A stretch of DNA of 64,000 nt from Methanobacteriota archaeon (GTDB lineage: Archaea; Halobacteriota; Methanosarcinia; Methanosarcinales; Methanosarcinaceae). The position numbers and the translations under genes are program-made. Location: contig JAEWQJ010000010.1 in NCBI GenBank assembly GCA_023399215.1, forward strand, positions 1 through 64,000. Direction: 5' to 3'. Positions 1-9,049 of the stretch are shown piece by piece (the stretch's first letter is position 1; every line of letters starts with the position of its first letter). A model generated the notes under the pieces. That model was not told the DNA's origin. It did no database searches and was given only the letters and a program-made list of their open reading frames with translations.

Positions 1-909
1 TGTAACGCTCTTGAGATGGCAAAGGAGCTGATCTCGGTAATAAATAAAGTTCCTGTCACGGTTTTTCTCTGGAAGCCGGAGAAGTACTGGCCTGCTGAGT
101 TTGTCTCAGAAAACATAAAGAAATTCGGGTATACCATAGAAGAGTTTACATCAGGAAAAGTCATGTATGGCAATATTGTGCATCCTGACGACCTGGAGAG
201 AGTGGAAAGAGAGCTCTTAAGAAGGATAGACGAAGATTACGTGGATTTCTCCCAGGAGTACCGCATCCTGACAAAATCAGGCGAAGTGCGCTGGGTTGAA
301 GAAAGGACTTTCATTGAAGCCGATGAAAATGGAATTGTAAAGTACCTTAAGGGAATAATCCTGGATATCACTGAGCGGAAGAGAAAAGAAAAACTGCTCT
401 ATATCCAGAGAGACCTTGGAATCTCACTCAGCACTTCCAGTTCCCTGAACGAAACTCTTGATAAATTGCTGGATTCCTGTCTCCAGATAGATGAGATCAA
501 TGCTGGAGGTATTTATCTTATCGATGAAGAAACAGGAGATATGACGCTTGCCATTCACCGTGGTTTTTCCCCTAATTTTGTCGAGTATGCCTCCCATTAC
601 AGTGCCAATTCCCCTAATACGAAACTTGTTCTGATAGGGCAGCCGGTTTATAAACAGCATATAGACCTTCTTCTCACGTCAAGAGATGATGCACTCAGAC
701 ATGAAAATCTCAGAGCTACCGCAATTATCCCCGTAAAATCAGGAAAAAAGGTTATTGCAGCTTTTTGTCTTGCTTCTAGCCTTGAATTCGAGATTCCTGA
801 CAGCGTGCGCACTGTCATCGAAACCATTGCAACGCAATTCGGAGTCTTCATCTCTCGTATTCGCCTGGAAGAAAAACTAAACGAATGCAGAAAGAGGAGA
901 AAGTCTTAA
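1..909 (+). CDS. PAS-GAF sensory protein, C-terminal part (5' truncated by window edge)
   Basis: The frame is open from base 1 with no stop before the first Met at 16, so the gene very probably starts outside the window. From that Met, residues about 10-95 form a PAS_3-type fold with the PAC tail (VRWVEERTF, LDITERKRKEK), and residues about 130-285 look like a GAF domain. There is no histidine-kinase or GGDEF domain after the GAF; the protein simply ends. Methanosarcina encodes many multi-PAS/GAF proteins, some ending in kinases and some not, so this may be a ligand or redox sensor that works with a partner kinase. The ligand is unknown. The following 550 bases are non-coding, so no partner lies immediately downstream. 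Confidence 0.8.
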   Translation, partial: CNALEMAKELISVINKVPVTVFLWKPEKYWPAEFVSENIKKFGYTIEEFTSGKVMYGNIVHPDDLERVERELLRRIDEDYVDFSQEYRILTKSGEVRWVEERTFIEADENGIVKYLKGIILDITERKRKEKLLYIQRDLGISLSTSSSLNETLDKLLDSCLQIDEINAGGIYLIDEETGDMTLAIHRGFSPNFVEYASHYSANSPNTKLVLIGQPVYKQHIDLLLTSRDDALRHENLRATAIIPVKSGKKVIAAFCLASSLEFEIPDSVRTVIETIATQFGVFISRIRLEEKLNECRKRRKS

Positions 910-1457
910 ATAAGACTTCTTTTTGCTCTTTCAATCCGTTTAACTCTCTTAAGTCGGGTTTACTTTTTTCAGTCCATCTTTGCCTTTTTTAAGTCTTTAT
1001 TTACTTTTTCAGTCATTGTTTAATTTTTACGGACACTTTATGTTTTTTTGAATTATATTTCATTTTATTTAGTCCTTTCATACTATATCTTAAAGGTGCT
1101 CTGGGAAAAAATCATGAAGTTATAACCCTGATACTACCACCGACTGCAGATATAAGTAAAATTTATAAATTTTGTCCCTCTAAACTGTATAGGGGAAAGA
1201 CAGAATGAACTGCATTTTTCCTTGTATTATAGGACTAAAAATTTGTTAAGGACTTTTAATTATTACATGGCTTAATACTTACATGACTTAATACTTATTA
1301 CAGAGTCTATTACAGAGTCGGAAAGTGTATCAAGATTGGAAATCATATCACGGGATTAGAAAGACTACGCCGAATTTATAGTAGTATGTCATACCTGGGG
1401 TAAAAATCCAATCAATTGGGGTTTTAGCTGAGATCTATAAAAATTTTGGTGGGGACT
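910..1457. other. AT-rich intergenic region, no gene seen
   Basis: No convincing ORF occurs here on either strand. The stretch after the PAS-GAF stop is T-rich on the plus strand (runs of TTTTTT and TTTACTTTTT near 965-1060), which would suit archaeal transcription termination. A TATA-like motif (AATTTATAGTAG) near 1374-1385 is a plausible promoter for the flavin-binding protein gene at 1458. Nothing else stands out. Confidence 0.45.
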
Positions 1458-1898
1458 ATGGCAGAAAAGCTTAAAGATAAGATTTACGAGTACCTTTCAA
1501 ATCATTACTACCTGAACCTTGCAACCGTAAGCCCGCAGGGCAGGCCAATGGCCCATACAATGGCATATGTATCCGAAGACGCTGTTGTATACGTGGCAAC
1601 CAATAAGAATACCCGGAAAGTCCAGAATATTATGCAAAATCCTTATGTAGCATATACTGTCGACGAGGATGATCCAGACTGGTTTGAGATGAAAGCCCTT
1701 CAGATCGAAGGCAAGGCATCAATAGTTACCAATGAAAGTGAATTACGAGAAATAGGGGAAATAATGGCAGCCAAATTTCCGGTTGCTGCAGACATGCCCC
1801 CTGACCCGGAAAGTATCATGATAAAAATTGAGCCAGAAGTTATCTATTATCTCGATTACAGCGTTAAGTTCGGGTACAGGGAGCAGGCGAACCTCTGA
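1458..1898 (+). CDS. pyridoxamine 5'-phosphate oxidase-like (split-barrel flavin-binding) protein
   Basis: The 146-residue product has the PNPOx-like split-barrel pattern: an early strand LNLATVSPQGRPMAHTMAYV, then VVYVATNKNTRKVQNIMQNPYVAYTV, then an IEGKASIV strand. Family members bind FMN, heme or F420, often with no PLP role, and the true substrate cannot be told from sequence. I chose the ATG at 1458 because GGTGGGGAC lies just in front of it; an in-frame TTG lies four codons upstream. A second, more distant family member is at 4411. The gene stands alone between long gaps. A general oxidoreductase or flavin-storage role is possible, but pyridoxal-phosphate synthesis is not supported. Confidence 0.85.
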   Translation: MAEKLKDKIYEYLSNHYYLNLATVSPQGRPMAHTMAYVSEDAVVYVATNKNTRKVQNIMQNPYVAYTVDEDDPDWFEMKALQIEGKASIVTNESELREIGEIMAAKFPVAADMPPDPESIMIKIEPEVIYYLDYSVKFGYREQANL

Positions 1899-2204
1899 AA
1901 CCTGCATTTTAATTTTTTGTAATAGCCAGTGCTGAAAATAATTCCTTTGTACTTAATGTGATTTATTCTCATGCTTCTGAGATATCCTGAACTCTTCTAT
2001 GCAAAATTGTCTTAAAGTTTGTGAGCAATCAGACGATAAAAGCTTGGCCGACGAGACTGAATAAAGCTTGACTAATAGAGCAGAATAATAATTGGCTAGC
2101 AAGACTGAACAAAAAAGGTCGCTGACAGTAAGCTGACTGACAGGATAACTACTATCTAAGAAGTAAGGTAAAAAATGAAAGAAGCAAATCAAAGTGATCT
2201 TAAG

Positions 2205-2352
2205 TCAATATGATTTTTGAATCAACATGATCTTTAAATCAACATGATCTTTAAATCAATATGATCTTTAAATCAATATGATCTTTGAATCAACATAAGC
2301 TTTGCTTCTATTCCGGGTTTCTATTCCGGGTTTCTATTCCGGGTTTCTATTT
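2205..2352. repeat. two short tandem repeat arrays downstream of the FAS1 lipoprotein gene
   Basis: About five copies of a 17-base unit (TGATCTTTAAATCAACA with minor changes) fill 2205-2295, followed by three copies of a 13-base unit (CTATTCCGGGTTT) at 2308-2346. They sit just past the 3' end of the minus-strand FAS1 gene. They look like slippage-type repeats without CRISPR architecture. Confidence 0.8.
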
Positions 2353-2357
2353 CAGAT

Positions 2358-3104
2358 TTATAATGGAATCAATACTTTGTCAATGCCATGTATTACTCCA
2401 TTACCTGCAACGATATCAGGCTCTATTAAAGTTGCTTCTCCTACCATTATTGCTCCATTAGTTGTAGTATTCACAGCCAGTTTTTCGGTCTCCAGGGAAG
2501 CAAGTGAATTAATGTTTTTAAGATCTTTGGCCCTGTATTCTCCATTGATTACATGATAGGTCAGCACACGGTTCAGCCTCTCTTTATCATTACGAAGGTC
2601 ATCAAGCATGCCTTCTGGAAGGCTCTCAAAGGCTATGTCAGTAGGAGCGAAAACAGTATAAGGCCCTCCTTTATTAAGAGTGTCTTCAAGTCCTGCATCC
2701 CTTGCAAGTGAAGCAAAGGTAGTGTATCCTGCTCCCTCTGCAGTCTGAACAATTGTCTGATTGTTATCCAATGACTGGTTTTCAGAAGAAGTTTCATTGC
2801 CCTGGCCAGAGTTTTCTTTATCCATTATCCCTTGGTTCGAGTTCTCTTCACCCGGGATCATGACTTCTTTCCCTTCATCTGAGGAAGTTTCTTCCTGACC
2901 AGACAGTGACCCTTCTCCAGAGTTCCCATCTGCCGATTCTGTAGCTTGTTCTGTTACGCTAGGGGTATCACCTTCTACAGGAGTTACCCTTTCTTCACTC
3001 CCGGTCTTATTTTCCTGAGCATTTTCCGCACAGCCGGAAATAAATACTATTGCTAAAAGTAAAACTACAAGAGTTCCAGATTTCCGAATATCTTTTCCCC
3101 CCAA
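2358..3104 (-). CDS. fasciclin (FAS1) domain lipoprotein
   Basis: An N-terminal hydrophobic stretch ends in the lipobox FISGC (Cys about residue 25), so the protein should be lipid-anchored outside the membrane. Residues about 26-115 are a Ser/Glu/Asn-rich linker. Residues about 118-248 are one FAS1 domain, with the H1 motif GGPYTVFAPTDIAF, the YHVINGEY segment and an H2-like NGVIHGIDKVLIPL end. FAS1 domains usually mediate adhesion or surface binding. No ATG start is available: the frame opens with TTG at 3104, but GGGGGG follows that TTG, and an ATT at 3089 placed 7 bases after the G run would give a tidy signal peptide beginning RKSGTLVV. The start is therefore uncertain. AT-rich TATA-like sequence lies upstream (3108-3135). 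Confidence 0.9.
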   Translation of the reverse strand: MGGKDIRKSGTLVVLLLAIVFISGCAENAQENKTGSEERVTPVEGDTPSVTEQATESADGNSGEGSLSGQEETSSDEGKEVMIPGEENSNQGIMDKENSGQGNETSSENQSLDNNQTIVQTAEGAGYTTFASLARDAGLEDTLNKGGPYTVFAPTDIAFESLPEGMLDDLRNDKERLNRVLTYHVINGEYRAKDLKNINSLASLETEKLAVNTTTNGAIMVGEATLIEPDIVAGNGVIHGIDKVLIPL

Positions 3105-3470
3105 ATATATATTTAAAAGATATACTTTATAATTAAATTTTCATTTCATAATACATGTTCTTTTGATATAACCTTTTCTATATTTACAAAAAAATTATGT
3201 TAAAAAGACAGTTGGGCCACTGAATAGTAAATTCTCATTTACGTTGATGCCCACCGAGCTGGAGACGAACATTTAATTAATAATTTTTTAGTTTGAATTT
3301 TGATACAGCTTCTAAACCTGGTTCTTCTTCTAACCATAAGTAATGATAAAGTTTCAAAACAGTTCTGAAACCTCAGTAATCTAGTGGCAAAGTTAATTTT
3401 TGGATTGATTCGTTATTGAAGAATACTAATTTATATACTTTGTATATATATGTACCATAGTGTACAGATC
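3105..3470. other. divergent intergenic region with AT-rich promoters
   Basis: This gap separates the minus-strand FAS1 gene from the plus-strand gene at 3471. AT-rich TATA-like stretches occur at both ends: near 3108-3135 for the minus-strand gene, and TTTATATACTTTG around 3431-3443 about 30 bases before the ATG at 3471. No ORF or RNA was recognised between them. Confidence 0.4.
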
Positions 3471-4148
3471 ATGACAGTTATATATCATAATATCAAGCCA
3501 TGGGGAAGGTCTCTCACAGAATATGTCAGAATGTTTAACTTAACACCTGACGATCTCGAGCGAAAGATCCTGGGTTGTGGAGACGGACCTGCAAGCTTCA
3601 ATGCAGAGCTTACAGAACGAGGCGGAAATATCATATCAGTTGATCCTGTCTACTTTTTCAGTGCTGATCAGATTAGACAGAGAATTCATGAAACCTATTA
3701 TGACATTATTGATCAGACCCAGAAAAACCAGGATAAATTTATCTGGCAAGAAATTGGTTCAGTTGAAGAACTTGGAAGAATAAGGATGTCAGCTATGGAG
3801 AAATTTCTGAACGATTTTTCTGGAGGCGTGATGCAAAATCGATATATCCCTGGTGAACTTCCCTTTCTGCCTTTTAGTGATAAAAAGTTTGATCTGGCAC
3901 TGTGCTCGCATTTGTTATTTCTCTATACAGAGAACCTATCACTGGAGTTTCATTTGAAATCGGTAGAGGAATTATGCAGGGTTTCAAATGAGGTCAGAAT
4001 ATTTCCGTTACTGGACGTAAACGCCGACCGATCACCATATGTAGAGCCTATAATTGATTATTTAAAGGCAAGAAATCGAGATGTAAAGGAAATAAAGGTA
4101 GCATATGAATTTCAAAAGGGTGGAAATACAATGTTAAGAATTTGTTGA
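3471..4148 (+). CDS. SAM-dependent methyltransferase-like protein
   Basis: The 225-residue product has a class I methyltransferase look: motif I is ILGCGDGPASFNAEL, the acidic end of strand 2 is NIISVDPVYFF, and a motif-IV-like segment KKFDLALCSHLLFLY follows. A long helical insertion (residues about 60-110) lies between motifs. Substrate is unknown. I preferred the ATG at 3471 over an upstream in-frame ATG at 3450 because the upstream one overlaps the AT-rich TATA-like region. No ribosome-binding site is obvious, so the message may be leaderless. The gene stands alone. Confidence 0.7.
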   Translation: MTVIYHNIKPWGRSLTEYVRMFNLTPDDLERKILGCGDGPASFNAELTERGGNIISVDPVYFFSADQIRQRIHETYYDIIDQTQKNQDKFIWQEIGSVEELGRIRMSAMEKFLNDFSGGVMQNRYIPGELPFLPFSDKKFDLALCSHLLFLYTENLSLEFHLKSVEELCRVSNEVRIFPLLDVNADRSPYVEPIIDYLKARNRDVKEIKVAYEFQKGGNTMLRIC

Positions 4149-4370
4149 AACGTTATGAGATAACAGATTTTGACTTAATCGAGATTTAAAAATATTATTA
4201 AACTGGATTTTTTGAATATTTTTACTCCGAGATTCTCTATTATTATTGAGCTTATTATTATTGAGCTTCAATATTTTCCCCTTTTTTGCTTAAAGCCCGA
4301 GTTAATCTTTTTCCATTAAGGTTATTAAAATACACAAATCCGACCTTCGATACATAATTCTGACGCTTAA

Positions 4371-4382
4371 ATATATAAATTT
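4371..4382 (+). promoter_or_regulatory. TATA-like box for the gene at 4411
   Basis: AAATATATAAAT lies about 30-40 bases before the ATG at 4411, a usual archaeal TATA position giving a short 5' leader. A GTGAT sequence just before the start may serve as the ribosome-binding site. Confidence 0.5.
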
Positions 4383-4410
4383 ATACTGCAACCATCTTGA
4401 TAGTGATATC

Positions 4411-4815
4411 ATGGTAAAATTAAGCGAAGAGATGAAAACCGCTTTTTCGAAGGTAAAGATCTTTCCCGTAGCTACGGCTTCAAAAGAAGGAATTCCGAAT
4501 GTGGTGCCTATAGGGTTCTGCCAGCTTGTAGATGATGAAACAATCTGGATCTCAGATAACTTCATGTCCAAATCCCTGGCAAACCTTAAGGAAAATCCAA
4601 ATGTGGCAATATATGTTTGGGGACCAGACACAGGTGGCTGTTTCCAGATAAAAGGTAAAGCTGAAATTATCAGTTCCGGAGAAAAATTTGAAAAAATGAA
4701 AGCAATCGTGAATGCGGCAAAACCCGGACTTCCTGCAAAGAACCTCATCGAAGTAAAGATTAGTGACGTATTCCAGTGCGCTCCCGGCCCTGACGCAGGA
4801 AAGAAGTTACTCTAA
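4411..4815 (+). CDS. pyridoxamine 5'-phosphate oxidase family protein
   Basis: This 134-residue split-barrel protein shows PVATASKEGIPNVVPIGF, then TIWISDNFMSKSLANLKENPNVAIYVW, then FQIKGKAEII, the usual order for small PNPOx-like FMN-binding proteins. It is only distantly like the protein at 1458. The C-terminus carries a Cys in VFQCAPGPDAGKKLL. The substrate is not predictable; such proteins are usually flavin reductases or flavin-binding proteins. A small Cys-rich gene follows after 92 bases in the same direction. Confidence 0.85.
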   Translation: MVKLSEEMKTAFSKVKIFPVATASKEGIPNVVPIGFCQLVDDETIWISDNFMSKSLANLKENPNVAIYVWGPDTGGCFQIKGKAEIISSGEKFEKMKAIVNAAKPGLPAKNLIEVKISDVFQCAPGPDAGKKLL

Positions 4816-4907
4816 TCAAATTTAACCATCTCTTATAGCATAATATCTGGATAAGCACCCATAAGTACCCTGATAAGAAGGATAAACTATGGCTGGGAAG
4901 TGTCAAA

Positions 4908-5147
4908 ATGGTTGAAAATGAGGAGAATGCCCCTGTTTTTTGTGAAAAGTATTGTATAGTCTGCAAGGGTGCAAGAGAAGGAAATAAAATTTGCAAGGCT
5001 ATCCAGAATATTGAGTTGAAAATCTTTGGGAAAAACGGCTGCATCTGGGGAGCCGCAAGGACAAAATATTACGGAGTCACTCCTGATAAAAAACTCCCCA
5101 TGAATTCAAAAAAAAATAAACAAAAACAGAACGGTAGAAGGAAATAA
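4908..5147 (+). CDS. small cysteine-rich protein of unknown function
   Basis: The 79-residue product has Cys at 12, 16, 19, 29 and 45 (a C-x3-C-x2-C start, then two more), then a conserved-looking WGAARTKYYGVTPDKK and a strongly basic Lys/Asn/Gln tail. It could bind zinc or a small Fe-S cluster. The Cys spacing resembles a radical-SAM motif, but the protein is far too short for that family. The ATG has GGGAAGTG in front of it. I do not recognise the family. Confidence 0.6.
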   Translation: MVENEENAPVFCEKYCIVCKGAREGNKICKAIQNIELKIFGKNGCIWGAARTKYYGVTPDKKLPMNSKKNKQKQNGRRK

Positions 5148-5579
5148 GGAACAGAGAATAAGATCCAGTACTATAAGGGATATGATGTACATAATCTCTG
5201 ATAGTAATAAATTAAGAGAATAAGTACCTGAAAATCAAGTAATTAACTGAATAGAATTGAGACAGGTATCTATTCTTTCCTGTTCCTATTTACTCTCCTT
5301 CGTTTTTTCGAGAACTTCTTTTATTAACAATGCTTTTTATCTGTAAATGGTGATAAATTTTCTATAATTGTTTTTTCATAGGCAAATTTGTTAATGCACT
5401 GGATTTTACCATACAAGATACTGACAAGATTATCTGGATATGAAGATCTACAAAGAAATATCAAACATGAAATTACATGAAAGAACCCCAAAAATAAAAA
5501 TTCATCAGAACTAATCCCGATAATAAAAATTCATCAGAAAGGATTCCGGACAAAAATTGCAAGGAAGGATATCTGAATT
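5148..5579. other. intergenic region with an 18-base direct repeat
   Basis: No gene is visible. An exact 18-base direct repeat (AATAAAAATTCATCAGAA) occurs at 5493-5510 and 5522-5539, shortly before the DUF1638 gene. Rough inverted sequences (AGAATAAGTACCTG and CAGGTATCTATTCTT) near 5218-5276 could form a weak hairpin. Confidence 0.5.
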
Positions 5580-6434
5580 ATGTCTGTATTGGGCATTGTT
5601 GCCTGCGGGATGCTCGAAGACGAGCTTGTACATGTAGTATCAAGAGACCGTGAGTTACAGCAGCTAATCGTTGTGGAAAACCGGGAAAGCTCAGGTTTCC
5701 TCCGTAAGCTCAGGTTGAGAAATTGCAATCCAAGAACAGCTTTTCTGGACCGGATCCCAATGCTCCTGAAAGGCCATTCCAACTCTGGTTTCATAGTTCC
5801 TGCAAGGCTTATTTCAAGCTTTCCTATTCTCAAAAAGTTTTGCAGGAAAAGGGAACCCAGGGAAGAGGTAAATGTTGTCGTAAACCTGCTAAGCTTGGGC
5901 CTGCATGCCGATCTTGAGATTTTAAAGGCCGAAGTTTACAGAAATATCCGTGAGATGGCGTCTTTTTCGGACAGAATACTGGTTTTTTATGGTATCTGCG
6001 GGCATGCACTTGGAAAACTGGAAAAAGATTTAGCTGATCTCGAATGCCCGCTTTTCTTCCTGAAAGACCGAAACGGAGAAATCATAGAGGACTGCATCAG
6101 TCTGGCACTTGGGGGAAACGAAGCTTATGCAAGGGCCATGACCAAATTCCAGGGTATGGGGACGATCTACCTGACCCCAATGTGGGCTTCTAGCTGGAAG
6201 AAGTTGGAAAATGAATACGGGAACAGAGACTTCAACAATCATTATCTGAAAAATCCACTCTACTGCCTGGCTGCAAAAATCGATAGCGGACTTGCAGATG
6301 ATCCGGAGTTTCATGCAAATGTTAAAGAGTTTGCCTGCACCTTTGATATGAAAGTTGTGAATCTCAGAGGAAGTCTGGAAATTACCGAACAGTCCTACCT
6401 GAATGCCCGAAAAGGTGCAACTGAAAAACAATAA
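5580..6434 (+). CDS. DUF1638 domain protein
   Basis: The 284-residue product matches my recollection of the DUF1638 family: an N-terminal strand VLGIVACGMLEDELVHV, a central VFYGICGHALGKLE segment, then IYLTPMWASSWKKL. The family is common in methanogens and acetogens, often near corrinoid or methyltransferase genes, but its biochemical role is not established to my knowledge. Several Cys residues (including those in ACGML and GICGH) could be functional. An AAGGATATC ribosome-binding site precedes the ATG. It stands alone, with no methyltransferase or corrinoid-protein gene next to it. Confidence 0.75.
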   Translation: MSVLGIVACGMLEDELVHVVSRDRELQQLIVVENRESSGFLRKLRLRNCNPRTAFLDRIPMLLKGHSNSGFIVPARLISSFPILKKFCRKREPREEVNVVVNLLSLGLHADLEILKAEVYRNIREMASFSDRILVFYGICGHALGKLEKDLADLECPLFFLKDRNGEIIEDCISLALGGNEAYARAMTKFQGMGTIYLTPMWASSWKKLENEYGNRDFNNHYLKNPLYCLAAKIDSGLADDPEFHANVKEFACTFDMKVVNLRGSLEITEQSYLNARKGATEKQ

Positions 6435-6585
6435 AGAAGCTGGTTTAAGCTTTTATTGGTAATTTATTCATTTATTTTATCCCTTTAGGTAGAATCCCGT
6501 AATAAAAAAAGAAGAACAAGCTTCAATTAATCTTAAACTCTGTCTAACATCTACTAAAATTTATATACTTTTTCACCTTTTTAAT

Positions 6586-6660
6586 ATCAATAATATATTA
6601 CTTTCAAACTAGTTCTTGTAATTATCAATAATATATTACTTTCAAACTAGTTTTTGTAAT
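6586..6660. repeat. 37-base direct duplication upstream of the histidine kinase
   Basis: Bases 6586-6622 and 6624-6660 are nearly identical (one T/C difference), separated by one base. The second copy runs to 12 bases before the GTG start of the kinase, so the duplication lies in its promoter or leader. A TATA-like TTTATATAC lies upstream at about 6560-6568. Confidence 0.85.
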
Positions 6661-6671
6661 AAATTTTTGGG

Positions 6672-8855
6672 GTGTCTGGAATCGATATTAGTAAAAAGGT
6701 TCTTTTAATAACTTTCATGATTTTTGGCGTTCTCATAGCTGCGTTTACACTCACTCATAATATGCAGCTTTCCAATTTTATAGAGCTTGAAAAAGTGGAC
6801 ACCGAAGACAACGTAGAAAGGGTGCAAAATGCCATTTCAACCGAGCAGGGGTATCTTAATCGTACAGTACAGGATTGGGCTTGCTGGGATGATACTTGCC
6901 GTTTTGTTGAAGACAAGAATCAGAAATATAAAGATGCAAACCTTCAGAATCAAACTCTTGCAGGAATTAAGGTTAATGTGATGCTTTTTGTAAATAACTC
7001 TGGATCTGTTGTCCATGCAAAATCAGTAGATATTTATACTGGAGAGGAAAAGCCAATCCCGGAAAAGCTTCTTGGACTTGTTGAAGACGGAACTCTTGTT
7101 TCAAAATCCGAAAACGACACGAAGAGCGGTTTCATTTTGCTCGACGAAGATCCTATGTTTGTTGCCTGCCATCCAATCCTTACGACAAAATATAATGGAC
7201 CTATGAAAGGCACCTTGATTTTTGGGAGGTACTTCGACGACGTACTTCTTAACTCTTATAAAGAATCTACCCGATCTTCTCTTTTAATGTATACAGTCGA
7301 TGAAGATTTGCCTCTTGATTTCCAGACCAAGTTAAAAAGCTTTTCAGAGAACCCGAACATAACTATTGTCGAACCCCTTAGTGAAAATACAGTAGCTGGA
7401 TATTTTGAATTGCTAGATGTATCAGGTAAGCCCGCTCTTATTATGAGGGCGGATTTTCCAAGAGAACTCTATGAGTACGGCGAGAAAACCCTGGATAACA
7501 TGTATTTCTTCCTTTTGTTAACCGGTCTCATGACCGGAGTAGGGGTTAAATTTGCGTTTGATAGGTTATTTATCTCAAGGTTAATAGGAATTGATAATTT
7601 TGTTACCAAAGTCAGGTCGGAAAAGGATCTTTCCAGAAGATTGCCTCTTAAAAACGACGATGAACTTTACCGGCTCTCAAAAGAAATAAATGGAATGTTA
7701 AATGAAATCGATCTCGCACAGCAGGAATTAAAGGCACAGGAAAGAGAAAAGAAAGTCCTGTTTGACTCTCTGAATGAACTGGCTATCTTCGTAAACCCTC
7801 AACTTAATATTATCTGGGCGAACAAAGCTGCTCTGGAATTTATGAAGATAGATCTTCAAAAAGCAGTGGGTCTACGCCTCAATAATACCCCTGATATAAG
7901 TATCCCATTATCCGATTCCCTGGATCTTGAACAGATTTTTTTGACAGGCAATAAAAAATCAGGAGAATTTACTTCAAAAGACGGCAAAGTCTGGTTTGTT
8001 CAGGCAATCCCTGTGACTGAAGAGGGAGGAAAGATTATAGGAGTCCTCGAAATGTGTATGGACGTTACGGAAAGTAAAGCTACAGAAACCCTTCTTCAGG
8101 AAAAGCAAATCGCAGAAGCCGCAAACCGTACCAAGAGCGAATTTCTGGCGAATATGAGCCACGAACTGAGAACCCCGCTTAACTCTATTATAGGGTTTTC
8201 TGACCTTCTATATGAACAGGTGTACGGCGAACTGAATGAAAGACAGCTAAAATCCGTCGGGAACATTTCGAAAAGTGGAAAACACCTTCTGAATCTGATA
8301 AATGGCATCCTGGATCTCTCTAAAATAGAAGCTGGAAAAATAGAGCTCAGTTATAAACAGTTTGAGCTTGCCAGTAAGCTTAACATAATAAAAAATCTTT
8401 TGTCTCCTATAGCCGACCGAAAAAATGTTCAAATTGAAATCAGCATGGATAGCAACCTTTCCAGTATATATGCTGACGAAGCCCGGTTCGCTCAGATAAT
8501 GTACAACCTTGTGGATAACGCCATAAAATTCTCCTATGAAAACGGGCTTGTAAAAATAGGGGCAAGCAAAAAGGGAGATATGGTAGAAATAACTGTCACA
8601 GATACAGGAATTGGGATTAAACCTGAGGACCAGGGCAAACTTTTCAAACCTTTCAGCCAGGTTGATTCCTTTTTGTCCAAGCAATATCAAGGAACCGGGC
8701 TGGGGCTTTCGCTGGTTAAGCAGATTGTACAGTTACACGGCGGATATGTATGGTTCCGGAGCAAACCTGAAGAGGGAAGCATCTTTGCTTTCGTGATTCC
8801 GATAAAAGGTAATGAAGTCGAAGATGGAACTACCAGGTTAGATGGTAAAGTATAG
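6672..8855 (+). CDS. CHASE4-HAMP-PAS sensor histidine kinase
   Basis: This 727-residue membrane kinase has a TM segment at about 9-28, an extracellular CHASE4 domain (about 30-265, with the family signature QDWACWDDTCRFVED), a second TM at about 272-292, HAMP (about 295-345), a PAS domain (about 360-465), HisKA with the phospho-acceptor His in NMSHELRTPLNSIIGF (about 497), and a HATPase domain with N (YNLVDNAIKFS), G1 (DTGIGI) and G2 (GTGLGLSLVKQ) boxes. It senses an external signal and phosphorylates an unknown regulator; no response-regulator gene is adjacent. The start is GTG, after TTTTTGG. The stop is TAG, with a TAA one codon later. Confidence 0.95.
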   Translation: MSGIDISKKVLLITFMIFGVLIAAFTLTHNMQLSNFIELEKVDTEDNVERVQNAISTEQGYLNRTVQDWACWDDTCRFVEDKNQKYKDANLQNQTLAGIKVNVMLFVNNSGSVVHAKSVDIYTGEEKPIPEKLLGLVEDGTLVSKSENDTKSGFILLDEDPMFVACHPILTTKYNGPMKGTLIFGRYFDDVLLNSYKESTRSSLLMYTVDEDLPLDFQTKLKSFSENPNITIVEPLSENTVAGYFELLDVSGKPALIMRADFPRELYEYGEKTLDNMYFFLLLTGLMTGVGVKFAFDRLFISRLIGIDNFVTKVRSEKDLSRRLPLKNDDELYRLSKEINGMLNEIDLAQQELKAQEREKKVLFDSLNELAIFVNPQLNIIWANKAALEFMKIDLQKAVGLRLNNTPDISIPLSDSLDLEQIFLTGNKKSGEFTSKDGKVWFVQAIPVTEEGGKIIGVLEMCMDVTESKATETLLQEKQIAEAANRTKSEFLANMSHELRTPLNSIIGFSDLLYEQVYGELNERQLKSVGNISKSGKHLLNLINGILDLSKIEAGKIELSYKQFELASKLNIIKNLLSPIADRKNVQIEISMDSNLSSIYADEARFAQIMYNLVDNAIKFSYENGLVKIGASKKGDMVEITVTDTGIGIKPEDQGKLFKPFSQVDSFLSKQYQGTGLGLSLVKQIVQLHGGYVWFRSKPEEGSIFAFVIPIKGNEVEDGTTRLDGKV

Positions 8856-9049
8856 GGTTAAAAGATAAAATGGTGGAAAAAGGATATTTCCGCAGTTATT
8901 TTTTAATTAACAGTACACATAATTTGTCAATCAACATAATGGAATTGTTTAAATAATTACTATAAGAATTTGTAGCTACTATAATTCATTGTTGGATTAC
9001 TTCCTTGGTTTGTCTACTCATCTCATAGCATATCTTAGGAATCTAAAAA

